A stretch of DNA of 64,000 bases from Strongyloides papillosus. Taxonomy: Eukaryota; Nematoda; Chromadorea; Rhabditida; Strongyloididae. A program made the position numbers and the translations under genes. This document shows, piece after piece, positions 1-11,815 of the stretch. The stretch is taken from positions 1,302,001-1,366,000 of the forward strand of contig SRSI01000077.1 in NCBI GenBank assembly GCA_005656395.1. The letters run 5' to 3'. Under the pieces are notes generated by a model that made no database searches, was not told the origin of the DNA, and saw only the letters and a list, made by a program, of their open reading frames with translations. Within the stretch, counting starts at the first letter, position 1; each line of letters starts with the position of its first letter.

Positions 1-375
1 TGGGATATTGCCAGTATGCAAACAATTAGGACTTCTACTATGAAAAACGGTATACGTATTCTAAGATTTGTTCCGAATTGGGAATCTCTTCATAGTTCAA
101 ATTATGTCCTACCTAAAAGAAGATTTTCATATTTTCAAAGAGTTTTAAGTGAACCTAATGGAATTATTGGTGCATTGTCTGATTCTTCTTCTGAAAATGT
201 AATTACTAATGACAGATTAGATGAGATACTTGAGCATTACTTTGACTCAGCAATTAAATCGTTTAACGAGTCGAAAAATAAAGCATCAGACGATGATTCA
301 GAAACAGTAAAGACACTCAAGAAAGAAATTGAAAGACTTCAGAATGAAGTTAAGATACTAGCAGATAACATTTAA
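1..375 (+). CDS. C-terminal end of an unrecognised protein (5' truncated by window edge)
   Basis: The frame is open from base 1 to a TAA at 373-375, so only the last 124 residues are present; the first internal Met is at base 16 and need not be the start. The visible part is basic and aromatic at first (around WESLHSSNYVLPKRRFSYF), then acidic/serine-rich. It ends in a short predicted coiled coil of about 25 residues (KTLKKEIERLQNEVKIL). I do not recognise a family. It converges on the MTHFR gene with only 89 bases between the two stop codons. Confidence 0.7.
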   Translation, partial: WDIASMQTIRTSTMKNGIRILRFVPNWESLHSSNYVLPKRRFSYFQRVLSEPNGIIGALSDSSSENVITNDRLDEILEHYFDSAIKSFNESKNKASDDDSETVKTLKKEIERLQNEVKILADNI

Positions 376-430
376 ATTTTTTTGTTTTATATTGTATTGT
401 TAAGTTTTTTGTTTTATTTTTTAGATAAAT

Positions 431-436
431 TTTATT
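431..436 (-). other. Poly(A) signal of the MTHFR gene
   Basis: AATAAA on the minus strand, about 29 bases beyond the MTHFR stop codon, in the narrow gap between two convergent genes. Confidence 0.5.
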
Positions 437-464
437 AATCACAAACTTTTAGTTACTTTTAAAT

Positions 465-2414
465 TTATACAATTTCTTTTAATAAATCATAAATAATAGT
501 AGGTTTAACGTATTCATTATCAACAAGAGTCATAAGAACGTAGTTGTCATGCAAAAACTTCAAGGTTTCGCAACATTTTGATTCTGGGGGATAAATTGAA
601 GACCAAATATTAAAAACATCAAATGCTTCGTCCTTCCATACTCGGAATGACAATGGATCAACTACAGTAGGTTGTGCAACTTCTGATCCAGCAAATATAC
701 CGAAAGTTAACGCTATTGGATTGGTTCCATTATAATTAAATCTTTCATATTTTCCTGTCCTGTCAATTACATGATAATTAATACGTTCACTGTATCTAGA
801 ATCAATAATATCAACTAACTTTTGTGCATTTTCTTTTTTAGTAAAAAATTCAAGATAGGCTCTTTGATAAACATATCCACCTTGTTTTCCCCATCCAACA
901 ATTGGATCAGAACTTGGTGCACCATTAACATGAGGTTGTGAATTAATTGTTAAAAATCCATTTTCATTAGCCCATATTAATTGATCTTTTATTAAATTTG
1001 TCTCAAAAGATAACCCTTTTTCATCTTCGTTCCAAGGCAAGCATGTTACTTTAACACCATTTTCATTTTCTTCCTGTTTTAAAAAGTTTATGAAAACTTT
1101 TTGTACATCTTCTATTGAATAAAGTTTATCACCATACATCTGTAATTCTTTATCTTTGTTTGAAACGTTTAAATAAAACATATAGTATTCTTTCAAATCA
1201 TTGAAAGCCGGTGATGAACTATGACCCCATCTACCATTAGGGAAGTCATCCCATTCACGTGTTCTAAAAATATAACTTTTAGGTCTGGCGGACCAAAATA
1301 TTGGTCTAACATCTTCTTTGCATCTTAATGGATGGTGACCTCCATGTGGTTTCCAAGGTAAGGGTTTTATATGATATTGTTTCCATAACCCTAACTTTTG
1401 CAAAATTTCACGTGTAGGCCCCTCTCTATTCATAGTATACATATGTAAAGAAGGAGCAATTTTTTTATCAAGAATTTGACTGCACATTTTGACAGCTCTA
1501 TCAATACCATACTTTAAAACTGCTTCGTCATTATGCTTTATTGCTTCAAGGTCATCCAGTATACTTTGTGGAATTAATAATTTTGATAATTCAGCAATTC
1601 TTTTAATTGAAGCATATCCTTGTATTGGCATGATTCCTGGTAGTATTGGTACTTTTATTCCTATTTCTCGACAATCCCTGACAAAATTTTCAAATGTTTC
1701 TACTTCGAAAAACAATTGAGTAACTATAAAATCAGCTCCAGCATCTACTTTTGCTTTTAAATATTTTAGATCACTTGTATATGATTCTGCATCAGGGTGA
1801 CCTAATGGATATCCACTACAAGCAATAGTAAAATAATCACCATAGGATTCTTTAATCCACTTTATCATATCTAATGCATAATATTTACTTTTTTGCTTTT
1901 GGTCTAATGAAGTATTAGGATCAACAGGAAGATCACCTTTTAATGCTAATATATTTCTCAGTCCAATATCTTTACATTGTTTGATATGACTTAATGTTTG
2001 TTCTTTTGTATATTGTGTACATGTCATATGAAGCATGGTATCTATTCTACAATAATCTAATACACATCGTGCAATAGAACTTGATGAAGTTTCTTTGTCA
2101 AGATTAGCTGGATCGCTAGAAGCATGCCAAGTAACATCTAAAAAAAATGTTCCACCATCACGAAATCTATCAAGTCTATTAATAAAATTAGCAACACCAT
2201 TAGCTGTTTTAGGAGGAAAAAATTCCAATGAAAAAAATGGTACTCCAGATTCGATTTGATTGTTAATTCGTTTAATTAATGGTGTATAGGTATTTACTTC
2301 ACTTTCATCAAAGAAGGAATTGACACTACTTGCATTTCTTTTTAACCCTAAAGTATCATCATCAAGGTTAAACTTTACTTCGTTATTTTGAGAATCATCC
2401 AAATTAGGAGCCAT
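465..2414 (-). CDS. mthf-1: Methylenetetrahydrofolate reductase (MTHFR)
   Basis: Cytosolic flavoenzyme that reduces 5,10-methylene-THF to 5-methyl-THF, feeding methionine synthesis. The 649-residue single-exon frame has the two-domain eukaryotic layout. The N-terminal catalytic TIM barrel (about 55-340) carries FSLEFFPPKT near residue 60, DVTWHASSDP, and the ALKGDLP and IACSGYPLGHP stretches. After a linker comes the regulatory SAM-binding domain (about 365-645) with SDPIVGWGKQGGYVYQRAY. Length matches animal MTHFR (about 650), so it is probably intact and S-adenosylmethionine-inhibited. The start is ATG at 2414; the next upstream bases are AT-rich non-coding. The symbol follows the C. elegans orthologue. 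Confidence 0.96.
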   Translation of the reverse strand: MAPNLDDSQNNEVKFNLDDDTLGLKRNASSVNSFFDESEVNTYTPLIKRINNQIESGVPFFSLEFFPPKTANGVANFINRLDRFRDGGTFFLDVTWHASSDPANLDKETSSSSIARCVLDYCRIDTMLHMTCTQYTKEQTLSHIKQCKDIGLRNILALKGDLPVDPNTSLDQKQKSKYYALDMIKWIKESYGDYFTIACSGYPLGHPDAESYTSDLKYLKAKVDAGADFIVTQLFFEVETFENFVRDCREIGIKVPILPGIMPIQGYASIKRIAELSKLLIPQSILDDLEAIKHNDEAVLKYGIDRAVKMCSQILDKKIAPSLHMYTMNREGPTREILQKLGLWKQYHIKPLPWKPHGGHHPLRCKEDVRPIFWSARPKSYIFRTREWDDFPNGRWGHSSSPAFNDLKEYYMFYLNVSNKDKELQMYGDKLYSIEDVQKVFINFLKQEENENGVKVTCLPWNEDEKGLSFETNLIKDQLIWANENGFLTINSQPHVNGAPSSDPIVGWGKQGGYVYQRAYLEFFTKKENAQKLVDIIDSRYSERINYHVIDRTGKYERFNYNGTNPIALTFGIFAGSEVAQPTVVDPLSFRVWKDEAFDVFNIWSSIYPPESKCCETLKFLHDNYVLMTLVDNEYVKPTIIYDLLKEIV

Positions 2415-3476
2415 TTATATTGTTTTAATGTGGAATACCAAAAATTCTAAAATGAAAAAAACAAGTTATCAAAAAATGAATATAAACATCTACTATTCTA
2501 ACTTAATTAAAAAACTTTAACAAGGTGAGCAAACTTAATAAATGTGCATTTCTACTACAACAAATGGGGAAATTCCATAAAAAAATTCCCTAATTATGAT
2601 AAAGACAAAATTTACTGATATAAAAATATTTTATCTTTACACATCTACTTATAAAAAAGATATATCATATAAAATTATATGTAATAAATTTATAGATAAA
2701 ACTTAAGATATTTATGCTAACGATTGATTGTTCAAAAAATGTTATAGGTATTGAAATTTTATGTAAATATTTTTAATTTTTCAAATAATTAAAGGTTTAT
2801 TTACTAAAGTATTTATAATTTTTATAATTAAAAATATAAAACATTGTTATTGAAATTTAAATATATTGAAAAAAGGGACTGTAGATCTTTAAATACAACT
2901 AATTAAAAATAAAATTTTATTTAAAAATACTACCTTTTTTAGTACAAAAACAAAAATATATACTTTGCATGTACTTTGATATTAACTTTTTCATTCTAAC
3001 ATAAATTAGTACCAATTGTTATCAGATACAACATTTAACTTTTAATAAAAGTAAATTCAAGCATATTCTAATTATGATAGTAGTGTTGTTTATAGTCTTT
3101 CCAGTGTCTTTCATTATAAATGAATAGTTAATTTAGAAATTTTAAACCAAAAATCATATAAAATGACTAGTATTCTATCTTATTAATTATAGCACACAAA
3201 GTATATTCTCTTATCAAATAGAAAAATTGTTAGTAAAATATTTTTTATTGTAAAAAAATATAATAACAAAATATAAATAAAATATTTTTTGATACTATTA
3301 AGTGATATTATGAAAGATAATCAACTAGGACAAAAATACAATTAAAATTTTTTATATAAAAATAGAGTTCATTTGAAAAAATTATTTTCAAAAAAATAAA
3401 AATACTAACAAATTTTAATACTGCAATGCCGTTTGTGTTACAATTCATGAATCCAATTATATTATTAAAATAATTA
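2415..3476. other. Intergenic: MTHFR 5' flank and nuclear-receptor 3' flank
   Basis: About 1.06 kb of AT-rich DNA. It must hold the MTHFR promoter and the nuclear-receptor 3' UTR. A short inverted element (GGGAA...TTCCC, about 2567-2592) is the only structure seen. No gene or RNA is recognised. Confidence 0.5.
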
Positions 3477-4963
3477 TTATTCAGTACACCCATATTGATT
3501 AGAATATTCACCAATTCCCAAGTCAACTCCACCATTTAAAGAGTTAGAATTCGTGAAAGTAAAGTGTGCCACAGTCTGACTTTCTGGTCGCATTCCAAGA
3601 GCTGTTTCTTTAACCAAACTATTTAACGTATAAAAATTAAACATATCAATTATTTGTAACGTTTCATTTTTTTTAGCAGCTACCTTTCGTATAGTTGGTA
3701 TTCGAAGAAGAATCTCTGCATATCTTTGTGATGCCTCATCTTCATCTTTTAATGTTGTTGTAATATAGTAAAATAAAGCATTAAGATATTTTTTTTGTTC
3801 TGCACCAATGTTTCTTTGAGAAGCTGAATCTAAACCATCTGTATCAGGATCAAAAAGCATTATAGCCTGTAAAAGAGCAAATTCTGTTGTAGAAATAGAA
3901 AGCTGTCTAAAGGGTTTCATTATAAAATCTATACATACAGCCATTATTGGTGTTAATGTATTAAAATTTGGAAGATGTTTAAATATTTCTGGTTGATTTT
4001 GAGTAAAACAATGCCCATCTGGATGAACTATTTTATCAGAGATATGTTCTGGTGTTCTAAACGCTTCACACATTATCATATAACTACTTGCATGATTAGT
4101 TATTAGAGCTGATTTGTCAGAATAAGGAAGTTTGTTGAATGTGATAAATGTTTTAGCCCAATCTATATACAATGCTATAATTCTCGATCTCCAAAAAGGC
4201 ATTTTATGTTGGTCACTTCCTCTTGGTGGTTGGACAATCGGATCATCATATGTAACCATAATCGGACTATTAAATATGGATTGTGAATTAAGGGCATCAT
4301 TTAATGAAGCATATGGTTCAATTGATCCACGACTTAAAAGTAAAGAAAAATTTTCTTCAAGATGTTTTAATTTTTCAAGTATTGGATCAAATATTTTCAT
4401 ATTTTCAGTACTAGAATAAGATAATTTTGGTGAATATGATTGTGATTTATTTGCAGTTACACTTCTTGACCTTCCTTCACTATCACTATGTATTTCATTA
4501 TTGTTATCACTATCATAATCTCCATTTTTTTTGCTATAATTATTTATTCCATCGTTATATGAAGATTTTAATGCCGTTTTTCTTGTTCTTTTTGTATATC
4601 CAATTCTATCACGGTGTTTTTGTATAGATTCTCTATCCATTCCTACTTTAAGACACTTTAAAAATCGACAACATCTACAAGCACACCTTCCTCCTTTTGA
4701 GATTTCACATAATCCATTTCCTATACATTCATATTTTTTATTATTTACAACGGCACGCCGGAAAAAGGTTTTACTAAATTATTATAAATATTATCTTGAA
4801 TAAAAGAAATCAACTTACCATCCATTACAACTAAAAATGCCATAATGTTTACCAGTAGCAATGTCACCACAAACCAGACAAACAGTTCCTGTAAAAGTTT
4901 AATTTTAATAATAAATTAGTTAATAAGATAAATAAATATACCTTCTACAGGTTTCTCATTCAT
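3477..4963 (-). CDS. Nuclear hormone receptor (C4 zinc-finger DBD plus ligand-binding domain)
   Basis: Spliced model: exons 4963-4942, 4888-4819 and 4773-3477, separated by introns of 53 and 45 bases with GT/AG ends; phases close to a 462-residue protein. The first two exons contribute most of the first zinc finger (CLVCGDIATGKHYG...CNGCKTFFRR). The third starts inside the recognition helix and carries the second finger with C-x5-C-x9-C-x2-C spacing and the RFLKCLKVGM end of the DBD (about residues 10-75). A Ser/Asn-rich hinge follows, then an all-helical region (about 190-455) fitting a divergent ligand-binding domain. The P-box CNGCK is typical of the expanded nematode receptor family. Ligand and targets cannot be read from the sequence. 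Confidence 0.9.
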
Positions 4964-5938
4964 TATTGCATAATTCTTCAAATGTAGAACAAAAATTGCT
5001 TATTAAATTTAGTAGTGAAACTATTTATGCACATTAACGATATGACAGATTTTTATCTTAATTAAACTATTGATTGGCAAATAGTTTGAGATCTTTATGT
5101 TTTACTAGCAATATAAGGCTATTATGTACAAAAACGAAAGTTTATAACTTTTTTAATATGATATTAAAAATCATTAATCAATTATAATTATAAAAATAAT
5201 TTTTAACAATTGGTAAACCTAAAAATATCTTTAAACATTTGTTAATAAAGATAAAATAGACAGAAAAAGAATGTATGTATAAAATCTTAATAATGATTGC
5301 TTGTGATACCATAAACTCTTTTTCTTTATCACAAATTTTTAATAAATATGTCATCGCACGTGTTAAAAATAATACATAATAATATTAACCTTTCACAAGG
5401 TGTTGCTATAGAAACTTTTGATATTAAAAAATATTCAACAGGAAAATCAAATATTATGTCTAAAATTTTTTAAATAATTTTTTATATATTTTATAGATGT
5501 ATAAGAAAACAGATATATTATAATAATATTTAGAAATACTTAAAGTAAAATCATAAAATGTATTTTAATTATTTAATCAAAGTTAATTATTATAAATTTT
5601 TGAAAATACCTTAACTAATATAATAAGTAATATACAAAAATTATAGATACTTAAAAGTATATTTACTATTTTAGATTGTATAAATTATTTTTACATTTAA
5701 ATTTTTATCCAATATTTATAAAAAGAATATATTAAATATAAAAAAGAATACTCTTAAAAATAATTATTTAAAATGATTTTTATAATTTATAATGAATGCA
5801 TGTTGTAGAAAATTGACTTTAGTTAGAATCGTTACTAGTTTGTTAGCAAATTTTTTTTAGAATCAGCATCAGTACAGATAAAAAAATATAAGACGTATAT
5901 AATATTCTCTATGAATATTATAAATTGTTTTTGAAAAT
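4964..5938. other. Intergenic: nuclear-receptor promoter side, kinase 3' side
   Basis: About 975 bases of AT-rich sequence with no ORF above background, no RNA gene and no clear motif. It should contain the nuclear-receptor promoter. Confidence 0.45.
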
Positions 5939-7509
5939 TTAAGGCAAGGGACTATCATGCCATGGAAAGATAAAATTATCTCCTTTATATTTATTTGAAA
6001 TACATTCTTCAACTACTTCAATACATTTTGCGTAATCTGGAAATTGGATATTCGTGACGTCCTTAGTAATTGTCCAAAACTGGAAAAAATTACTTGGCAA
6101 ATCTCCGCGGTGTTTTGAGTAGTCAAATTCTAGCTTCATTTTTTCAACTTCCTTTATATCAAGACAACTTTTCCATGGTAATAGACCTGTTCCCAGTTCT
6201 ATGATAGAATAATACAGACTATGAAGATCATCAGCTGGTCCTAATTCTAATAGTTGATGACAATTTAAAGATAAATATCTCATTGTACCACGAAGTCTTC
6301 CTTTACCTTTTGGTTTTATAATAACACCCCCAATAATAAATTTTCTTACAATACCAAAATCTATTAAATAACACATATTTTTAGCTTCAGGTGTTCCAGG
6401 ATATCCTGTACATATATTTGATGGTTTTATATCTCTATAATGAGTAATTAAAAAATAATATATTAATTAAATATTTACCGATGAACATAACCAAGTTCAT
6501 GTAATGTTTTTAAAGCACAAATCATTTGTTTACAAACAATCATACAATATTGAGGTTCAATCTTTGATGTTTTTGTGCTTTTTCTAATTTCCGTTAATGA
6601 TGGACCAAGTAAAGACATTCCAATACAATAATATATATCATGCATTCCTGAAAGATACTATATTATTAATATTTAACATTTCTAATATATCGTAAACCTT
6701 ACTACTTTAGGAAAATACATTTTATCTGAACATAATTTTAAAACATCTCTTTCCATTGCAATCCTAAATTCCTGATAAGAAGCTAAAAGTGTTTTGATAG
6801 CTATTTTAACATGTGTTTGTTTATGTTCTCCTAGATAAACCTGACCAAACGATCCTTTTCCGAGAGTTTTTTTAATTTCCCAATTAAACGCTATCATTGT
6901 TCCTTCAACTAAAGATTTTGGTTCTTTGGGTAATTTTGTTTCTTTTTCTAATTTAGAATTACATCCTACTTTTGACTCAGGACCATTTCTCACAGGTGGT
7001 GTTAAATTTGGATTTTTTTTAACTGATGTTTTATTACCTTTTATAGATTCTTGTTTAACGTTTACTACTTCCTTCTTTACATCATTTTTTGAATTACTTT
7101 TTATTCTTTCTTTATTCAAAGAATCTTTTACCTTTGAGTATGTATTTTTGCTAACATCCACATTATGAGAATGAGTTTCAGGAAAGTTTTTCGATGCATC
7201 TTTAACTTTTTTTGTCTCGATTAATTTTTCTTCTTTAGGATTGGATTTTTTTCTAGTTTTCTTTTTTGCAGACTTTATTTTACTATTGCTCAACTGCTTC
7301 GTTGTCTCGAGTTCTAGTGATTTTTTGCTACATATTTTAGTGTTACTGATATTATTAGATTCACAAGATCTTTTTGTAATGTCATACTTAGACATAGCGA
7401 CAGACTCTTCACTGACAGACCTTTTATTATCAACCTTGAACGAGGTTTTCCTACCTTTTTCGGACTTTTTTCTTCTTTTCAAACCAATTCCTATGAAACG
7501 TTTTAACAT
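5939..7509 (-). CDS. Casein kinase 1 / tau-tubulin-kinase-like protein kinase with a long basic N-terminal extension
   Basis: Spliced model: exons 7509-6703, 6657-6479 and 6434-5939 (introns of 45 and 44 bases), giving 493 residues. Residues 1 to about 205 are a Lys/Ser/Asn-rich low-complexity extension. The kinase domain then shows the glycine loop GKGSFGQVY (about 216), the lysine in IAIKTL, SLLGPSLTE in the hinge/helix D region, the catalytic HRDIKPSN (about 328, split by intron 2), DFG (about 352), and RGTMRYLSLNCH in place of the usual APE region. That last substitution is the signature of the CK1/TTBK group. All catalytic residues are present, so it should be active. Nematodes carry many TTBK-like paralogues, often germline-expressed in C. 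elegans; the specific orthologue is unknown. Confidence 0.88.
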
Positions 7510-7983
7510 TGAATGAAAAAAAAATAATCATGTGAATTGAATGTCATCATATATAATCAATTTCCTATCTACAAAATTTATATTTTTCTATTACTTAACA
7601 GAAAATTAATAAACAAATTTCTTCCCACCTAAAATAAAATTCTCTGTCACAAATAAATTTAACTAACAGGAGATCTTACAAAAATGTAATATTTAAATTT
7701 TATATGACAAAAACAAAGAATACGCTAATTTAATTGGTATTTTAAATTAAAAAGGTACTCCTTCGCATGCAATTTCTACCAAATTCTATATACATTTCTA
7801 AAATATGTATATTTTCTACTGCCTCAAAAATCGAAGTTGTGTTAGAGGATTACAACAACATATACCAGTGCGCACACTTTGTTTGAAATTATAATCTATA
7901 CATACACTTCCATTTACTTGGTCTCATAACGATATATCGACATGTCTGTTAGCACAACACCCAGTTTCCCACTAGACCGATCT

Positions 7984-8001
7984 TTCTAGAATATTCGAGA
8001 A
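7984..8001 (+). promoter_or_regulatory. Heat-shock element (four alternating units)
   Basis: TTCTAGAATATTCGAGAA reads as TTC-TA-GAA-TA-TTC-GA-GAA: four perfect inverted nGAAn units in exact 5-base register, the binding pattern of trimeric HSF. It lies about 400 bases upstream of the Hsp40 start codon, as expected for an HSF-1-regulated chaperone gene. Confidence 0.75.
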
Positions 8002-8199
8002 GAATTATTTCCTTCCCCCAATAGTTAAATATAATGCAAAAATTTGTGGGATTTATAGAGTTCTATTAAAGTTACATAAGTTATACTTGTATATATAAAG
8101 GTTTGTTGTAAAATTTGATATTTTACTTTTAGATTTAACTAATTAAATATATCATCTGTTAAAGGTATTTTTCAGATTATTTTTTTGGAAGACGGATTT

Positions 8200-8207
8200 T
8201 TCTAGAA
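8200..8207 (+). promoter_or_regulatory. Minimal heat-shock half-element pair
   Basis: TTCTAGAA (TTC-TA-GAA), about 190 bases upstream of the Hsp40 start. Two units alone are weak and common in AT-rich DNA, but together with the four-unit element nearby this may be functional. Confidence 0.35.
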
Positions 8208-8396
8208 ATATTATTTAATCGTATATTTATGGGAATTTCAGTTTACATTGTTACATTTTTATATACTCTGTTTTGATTAGTATTTAAATTGTCGTTGTAT
8301 TACATTTCTAACTACTTTACAATTTTTTTAATAAATTGATTTATTTTTTTCTTTTAGTTTTGTTTTGGCTTAAGCCGTTATCTCTGATAGTTAAAA

Positions 8397-9725
8397 ATGT
8401 TTTTTAATATGGGTGGTGGTTTTCCTTCTGGTGGAAGTTTCTATCATGGAGGACATGGTAACTCTGGTCCAGCCGATACAAAATTATATGACATACTTGG
8501 AGTGAAGCCTGATGCTTCTGATAGTGAAATTAAGAAAGCCTATAGAAGACTAGCACGTGAATACCATCCCGACAAAAATTCCGACCACGGAGACAAATTC
8601 AAGGAGATTTCTGCAGCATATGAAATTTTATCTGATGAAAATAAAAGAAAACTCTACGACCAACAAGGTATGGAAGGTCTTCGCGGAGGTGGTGGTGACG
8701 GTGGTCCTGGCTTTGACATTTTTGACATGTTTGGTGACTCACCTTTTGGTAGCTTTTTTGGTGGTGGAAGATCTGGCCCACCAAAAAAGAAGCGCGGCAG
8801 AGATACTTTACATAAATTGAGGATTTCTCTAGTTGACGCTTACAAGGGAAAGCTATCAAAATTAAAACTTTCTAGGAAAGTTATATGTCAGGCTTGCAAA
8901 GGATTTGGAGGAGCCAATGGTGTTAAACCTCAAACATGTAATAAATGCCATGGACGTGGTGTTTATATGATGACAAGACGTGTTGGACCAGGAATGATTA
9001 CTTCACAACAAGTAAGATGTGATGAATGTAAAGGTGAAGGTGAAGTTTTGGCAGAGAAAGACAAATGTCGCAGTTGTTCTGGGGAAAAAATTGTTGACGA
9101 AACTAAAATTTTGACCGTCGACATTATGCCAGGAGTTAAGCAAAATCAAGAATTTGTTTTTAAGGGTGAGGGCGATCAGTGTCCAGGTGTCGAGACCGGA
9201 AATGTTAAAATCATTGTTGAAATTGAGAAGCATCCAGAGTTTGAAAGGCGAGGAAGAGATTTAATTTACAACAAATCTATAACTTTGACCGAAGCTTTGT
9301 GTGGTTTTGCATTTACCATCAAACAATTGGATGGCCGTATATTACTCGTTGAAAATCGACCAGGAAATGTTGTTGAACCTGAGTCAGTACGTTGTGTATA
9401 TGGTGAAGGTATGCCATGGGTGGAGAACAGAACTCAAAAAGGTAATCTTTATATTAAATTTGATGTTAAATTCCCAACAAACTACTTCTTAAAAAATGAG
9501 GAGGATTACAAAAAACTAGAGAAATGTCTACCTCCTAGACCAAGACCTGAACCTGCAAATTATGCTGCTGCAGAACATGTGACACTTAATGAGTGTGAAG
9601 GGGCTAATCTTAATGGCGCTGGTGGTCGTAGAGGAGAAGCATATCAAGAGGATTACGATGATGAAGAAATGGATGATGAATCTGGACATGGTCATGGAGG
9701 CGGTGTTGAATGCAGGCAACAATAA
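8397..9725 (+). CDS. dnj-19: Type I DnaJ/Hsp40 co-chaperone, DNAJA2/DNJ-19-like
   Basis: Hsp70 co-chaperone of 442 residues, intronless. The J domain (about 28-95) includes [22 protein letters not shown] and the essential HPD in EYHPDKN. A Gly/Phe-rich linker follows, then the zinc-finger domain with [24 protein letters not shown] and CRSCSGEK; the last repeat is degenerate, as in other DNAJA2 proteins. Two beta-barrel substrate-binding domains come next. The C-terminus is CRQQ, a CaaX-type prenylation signal consistent with membrane tethering. The N-terminus MFFNMGGG... before the J domain also resembles the DNJ-19/DNAJA2 branch rather than DNAJA1. The start could be ATG 8397 or ATG 8409. 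Confidence 0.95.
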   Translation: MFFNMGGGFPSGGSFYHGGHGNSGPADTKLYDILGVKPDASDSEIKKAYRRLAREYHPDKNSDHGDKFKEISAAYEILSDENKRKLYDQQGMEGLRGGGGDGGPGFDIFDMFGDSPFGSFFGGGRSGPPKKKRGRDTLHKLRISLVDAYKGKLSKLKLSRKVICQACKGFGGANGVKPQTCNKCHGRGVYMMTRRVGPGMITSQQVRCDECKGEGEVLAEKDKCRSCSGEKIVDETKILTVDIMPGVKQNQEFVFKGEGDQCPGVETGNVKIIVEIEKHPEFERRGRDLIYNKSITLTEALCGFAFTIKQLDGRILLVENRPGNVVEPESVRCVYGEGMPWVENRTQKGNLYIKFDVKFPTNYFLKNEEDYKKLEKCLPPRPRPEPANYAAAEHVTLNECEGANLNGAGGRRGEAYQEDYDDEEMDDESGHGHGGGVECRQQ

Positions 9726-9871
9726 TTTGACTAATATGTATTATTCTTTGATAGACAATTTTTGCTATGAGAAAAGGATGGTAATACGAAAAGATCTTTT
9801 TTGATGGTTCGAAATGATTGAATAATTTGTAAAAATATTAAGATTTTAATACATTAAAGATAATTATATAT

Positions 9872-9877
9872 AATAAA
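9872..9877 (+). other. Poly(A) signal of the Hsp40 gene
   Basis: AATAAA about 147 bases past the Hsp40 stop codon, in the 371-base gap before the convergent orphan gene. Confidence 0.45.
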
Positions 9878-10096
9878 ATGTGTTCAAGTTTTAGTTGTTA
9901 GTAGTTTATGTTTTTTAATACTAGTGTCTTAAAGTTTTATATATTCATGTTTACATTTATATTTGAAAAAATTAAAATTACTAAAGAAATTGCAAACCAA
10001 ATTTTTTGTAATAAGCAGATAAAAAATAAGTGGTTTAAAAACTTTTTAATGTTATTAATTAAATTTTTTAAAGATATACATTAACCCGATTAATGA

Positions 10097-11312
10097 CTAT
10101 TCAATGTTATCTGTTTCATAATAACTTTCGAATCGTGATTGTTCATCTATTGAGTATCCTAAATTATGAGTTCCTAGCTTTGGACGGTACTTTAGACTTC
10201 TTGAAGTGGAGTCAACATCTTGTGATACTCCTCTTAAAAGTGGAGTTCTTTCTTTTCTTGCAGTGGTTGTTGTTTTTAAAGGTGATGAAATCAAAGGAGG
10301 TGAATTTAAGTGATTATATGAATTATATTGATAATTGGAAGTATTTTTAGGTTCTGTATCGTATCCATATTGTACTTGGTATAGTGAAATATGACCACAG
10401 TTTCGTGTTTTGAGTCTTTCACACATGTCTAATGCTTGAATAGTGTTAGAAGGATGGAAAATACTACCAAATTCACATAATAAAACATATTCAAAAAGTG
10501 GTTTTTTTCCATTTGCTTGTTTTTGCTCACATTTAAGGAGTGATATTTTTCTCAAATTCCACGTTCTTGGGGAATATTTATAGATTTCTCTTGCTCCACT
10601 CCAACTAAGCCAAGTTTTTTCCAAACCATTTTTCTTTGAACAATCATCAAGAATTTTAAATGTAATAATAATATAACCAGAATGACGATGGGACGGTAAT
10701 GATGATCTGGGAGATGTAGACATTTTGTTAATTGTAAACATTTCTTCATACAATCCATAAGACGATTTAGGATTTTGTGTTGGTGATTTCATAAAATTGT
10801 CGATGGCTGTTTTCATTTCATAAAGAGGTTCACTTTTAAAAATATTGTAGTGAACAAAAGGAAACATAGGATTTCTATCAAAACACTTTAATAAAATACC
10901 TTCTTGAAAATTTGGTAAATATTTAATATTATTACATTCTGCTATTGCTTTATCTAAAGATGATTCACCTAAATTAAATTGTTCAAAAGATGAAAATAAA
11001 TCTCCGGTATCATAAATTGTTGGTGTGGATGAAATAAAACCAAGTAATACTGAGTGATCATTTAAGGCTAATTTATCACGTCCAACTATCTCAATTACTT
11101 CTTCACTTTTCTAAAAAAATAAAAAATATTAAAGAAATGTTTTAGGATGATAAAATTTTTTAAAAATATTTTTGTTTATTTTAAATATGTATCTCTGTTA
11201 CCTTAACAATATTTAATTTATATATGCCTATAGTATCAAAAAAATTTAAAGATAAACTTTTTTTTGAGTAAGGTATTTGAGGTGCAATAATTTTGCTACC
11301 ATAATATGCCAT
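10097..11312 (-). CDS. Unrecognised protein, common body plus its most proximal first exon
   Basis: Spliced model: first exon 11312-11202 (37 codons, MAYYGSKII..., phase 0) and second exon 11110-10097, giving 374 residues. I do not recognise a family. There is no signal peptide or membrane segment. The central part (about residues 40-270) has a folded-domain look, with spaced Trp/Tyr/Cys (LEKTWLSWSGAREIY, LLCEFGSIF). The last about 100 residues are Asn/Ser/Thr/Pro-rich and probably disordered. Two further ATG-starting exons upstream on the same strand (11816-12100 and 13303-13554) end in the same phase 0 and could replace the first exon. Confidence 0.7.
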
Positions 11313-11815
11313 TTTTAAATAAAAGATAATAGAAATAAAAAATTTTTTAGTGAGAAAAGACTAGAATTTTTTTTACTATAGTTTGAATGTTAAAAGCTTA
11401 TTTTTCAGCTTTTCAAACTATGATGTTGGATAGACTTTTCTTCTAATTTCAATGATCTTCAGGATAACTTGAAATACATTAGTCAATCGAACAAGTTTAA
11501 ATAGTAAAACTTCTTTGTCAAATAAATGTGTGACAAGTAATTTTTTTTATAAAATTTTAAAATAATCTCTGCTAGTTTTGAGGTGAAAAAAAATGATTCT
11601 TAAAATTAAAAAATGTAACAACATCTTAATAATGTGTTTTATCAATCAACTTATCAATAATACATGAACATTATTTTTAGAAAAATATTTTAAACGCCAC
11701 AAAGATGTTTATAAAAATTTCTAGGTAGTTTAATGTGAGAAAAGCAATTTGTTAATCGGTGTTCATTTACTAATAATATTCATCTCTGATAAGTGGTGTT
11801 ATTTTTGAAACTCAC

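Larger units (their letters stand above)
7510..8396. other. Divergent promoter region between the kinase and the Hsp40 gene
   Basis: About 890 bases separate two divergently transcribed genes. It contains the heat-shock elements listed separately, a GC-richer patch around 7830-7990, and a polypyrimidine tract ending CTTTTAG at 8351-8357, 40 bases before the Hsp40 ATG. That tract is a likely 3' splice site for a 5' UTR intron or a trans-spliced leader. Confidence 0.5.

Noticed and set aside
2567..2592. GGGGAAATTCC match to an NF-kB-type site upstream of MTHFR
   Set aside because: C. elegans has no NF-kB, and presence in this worm is unlikely; short match in AT-rich DNA.
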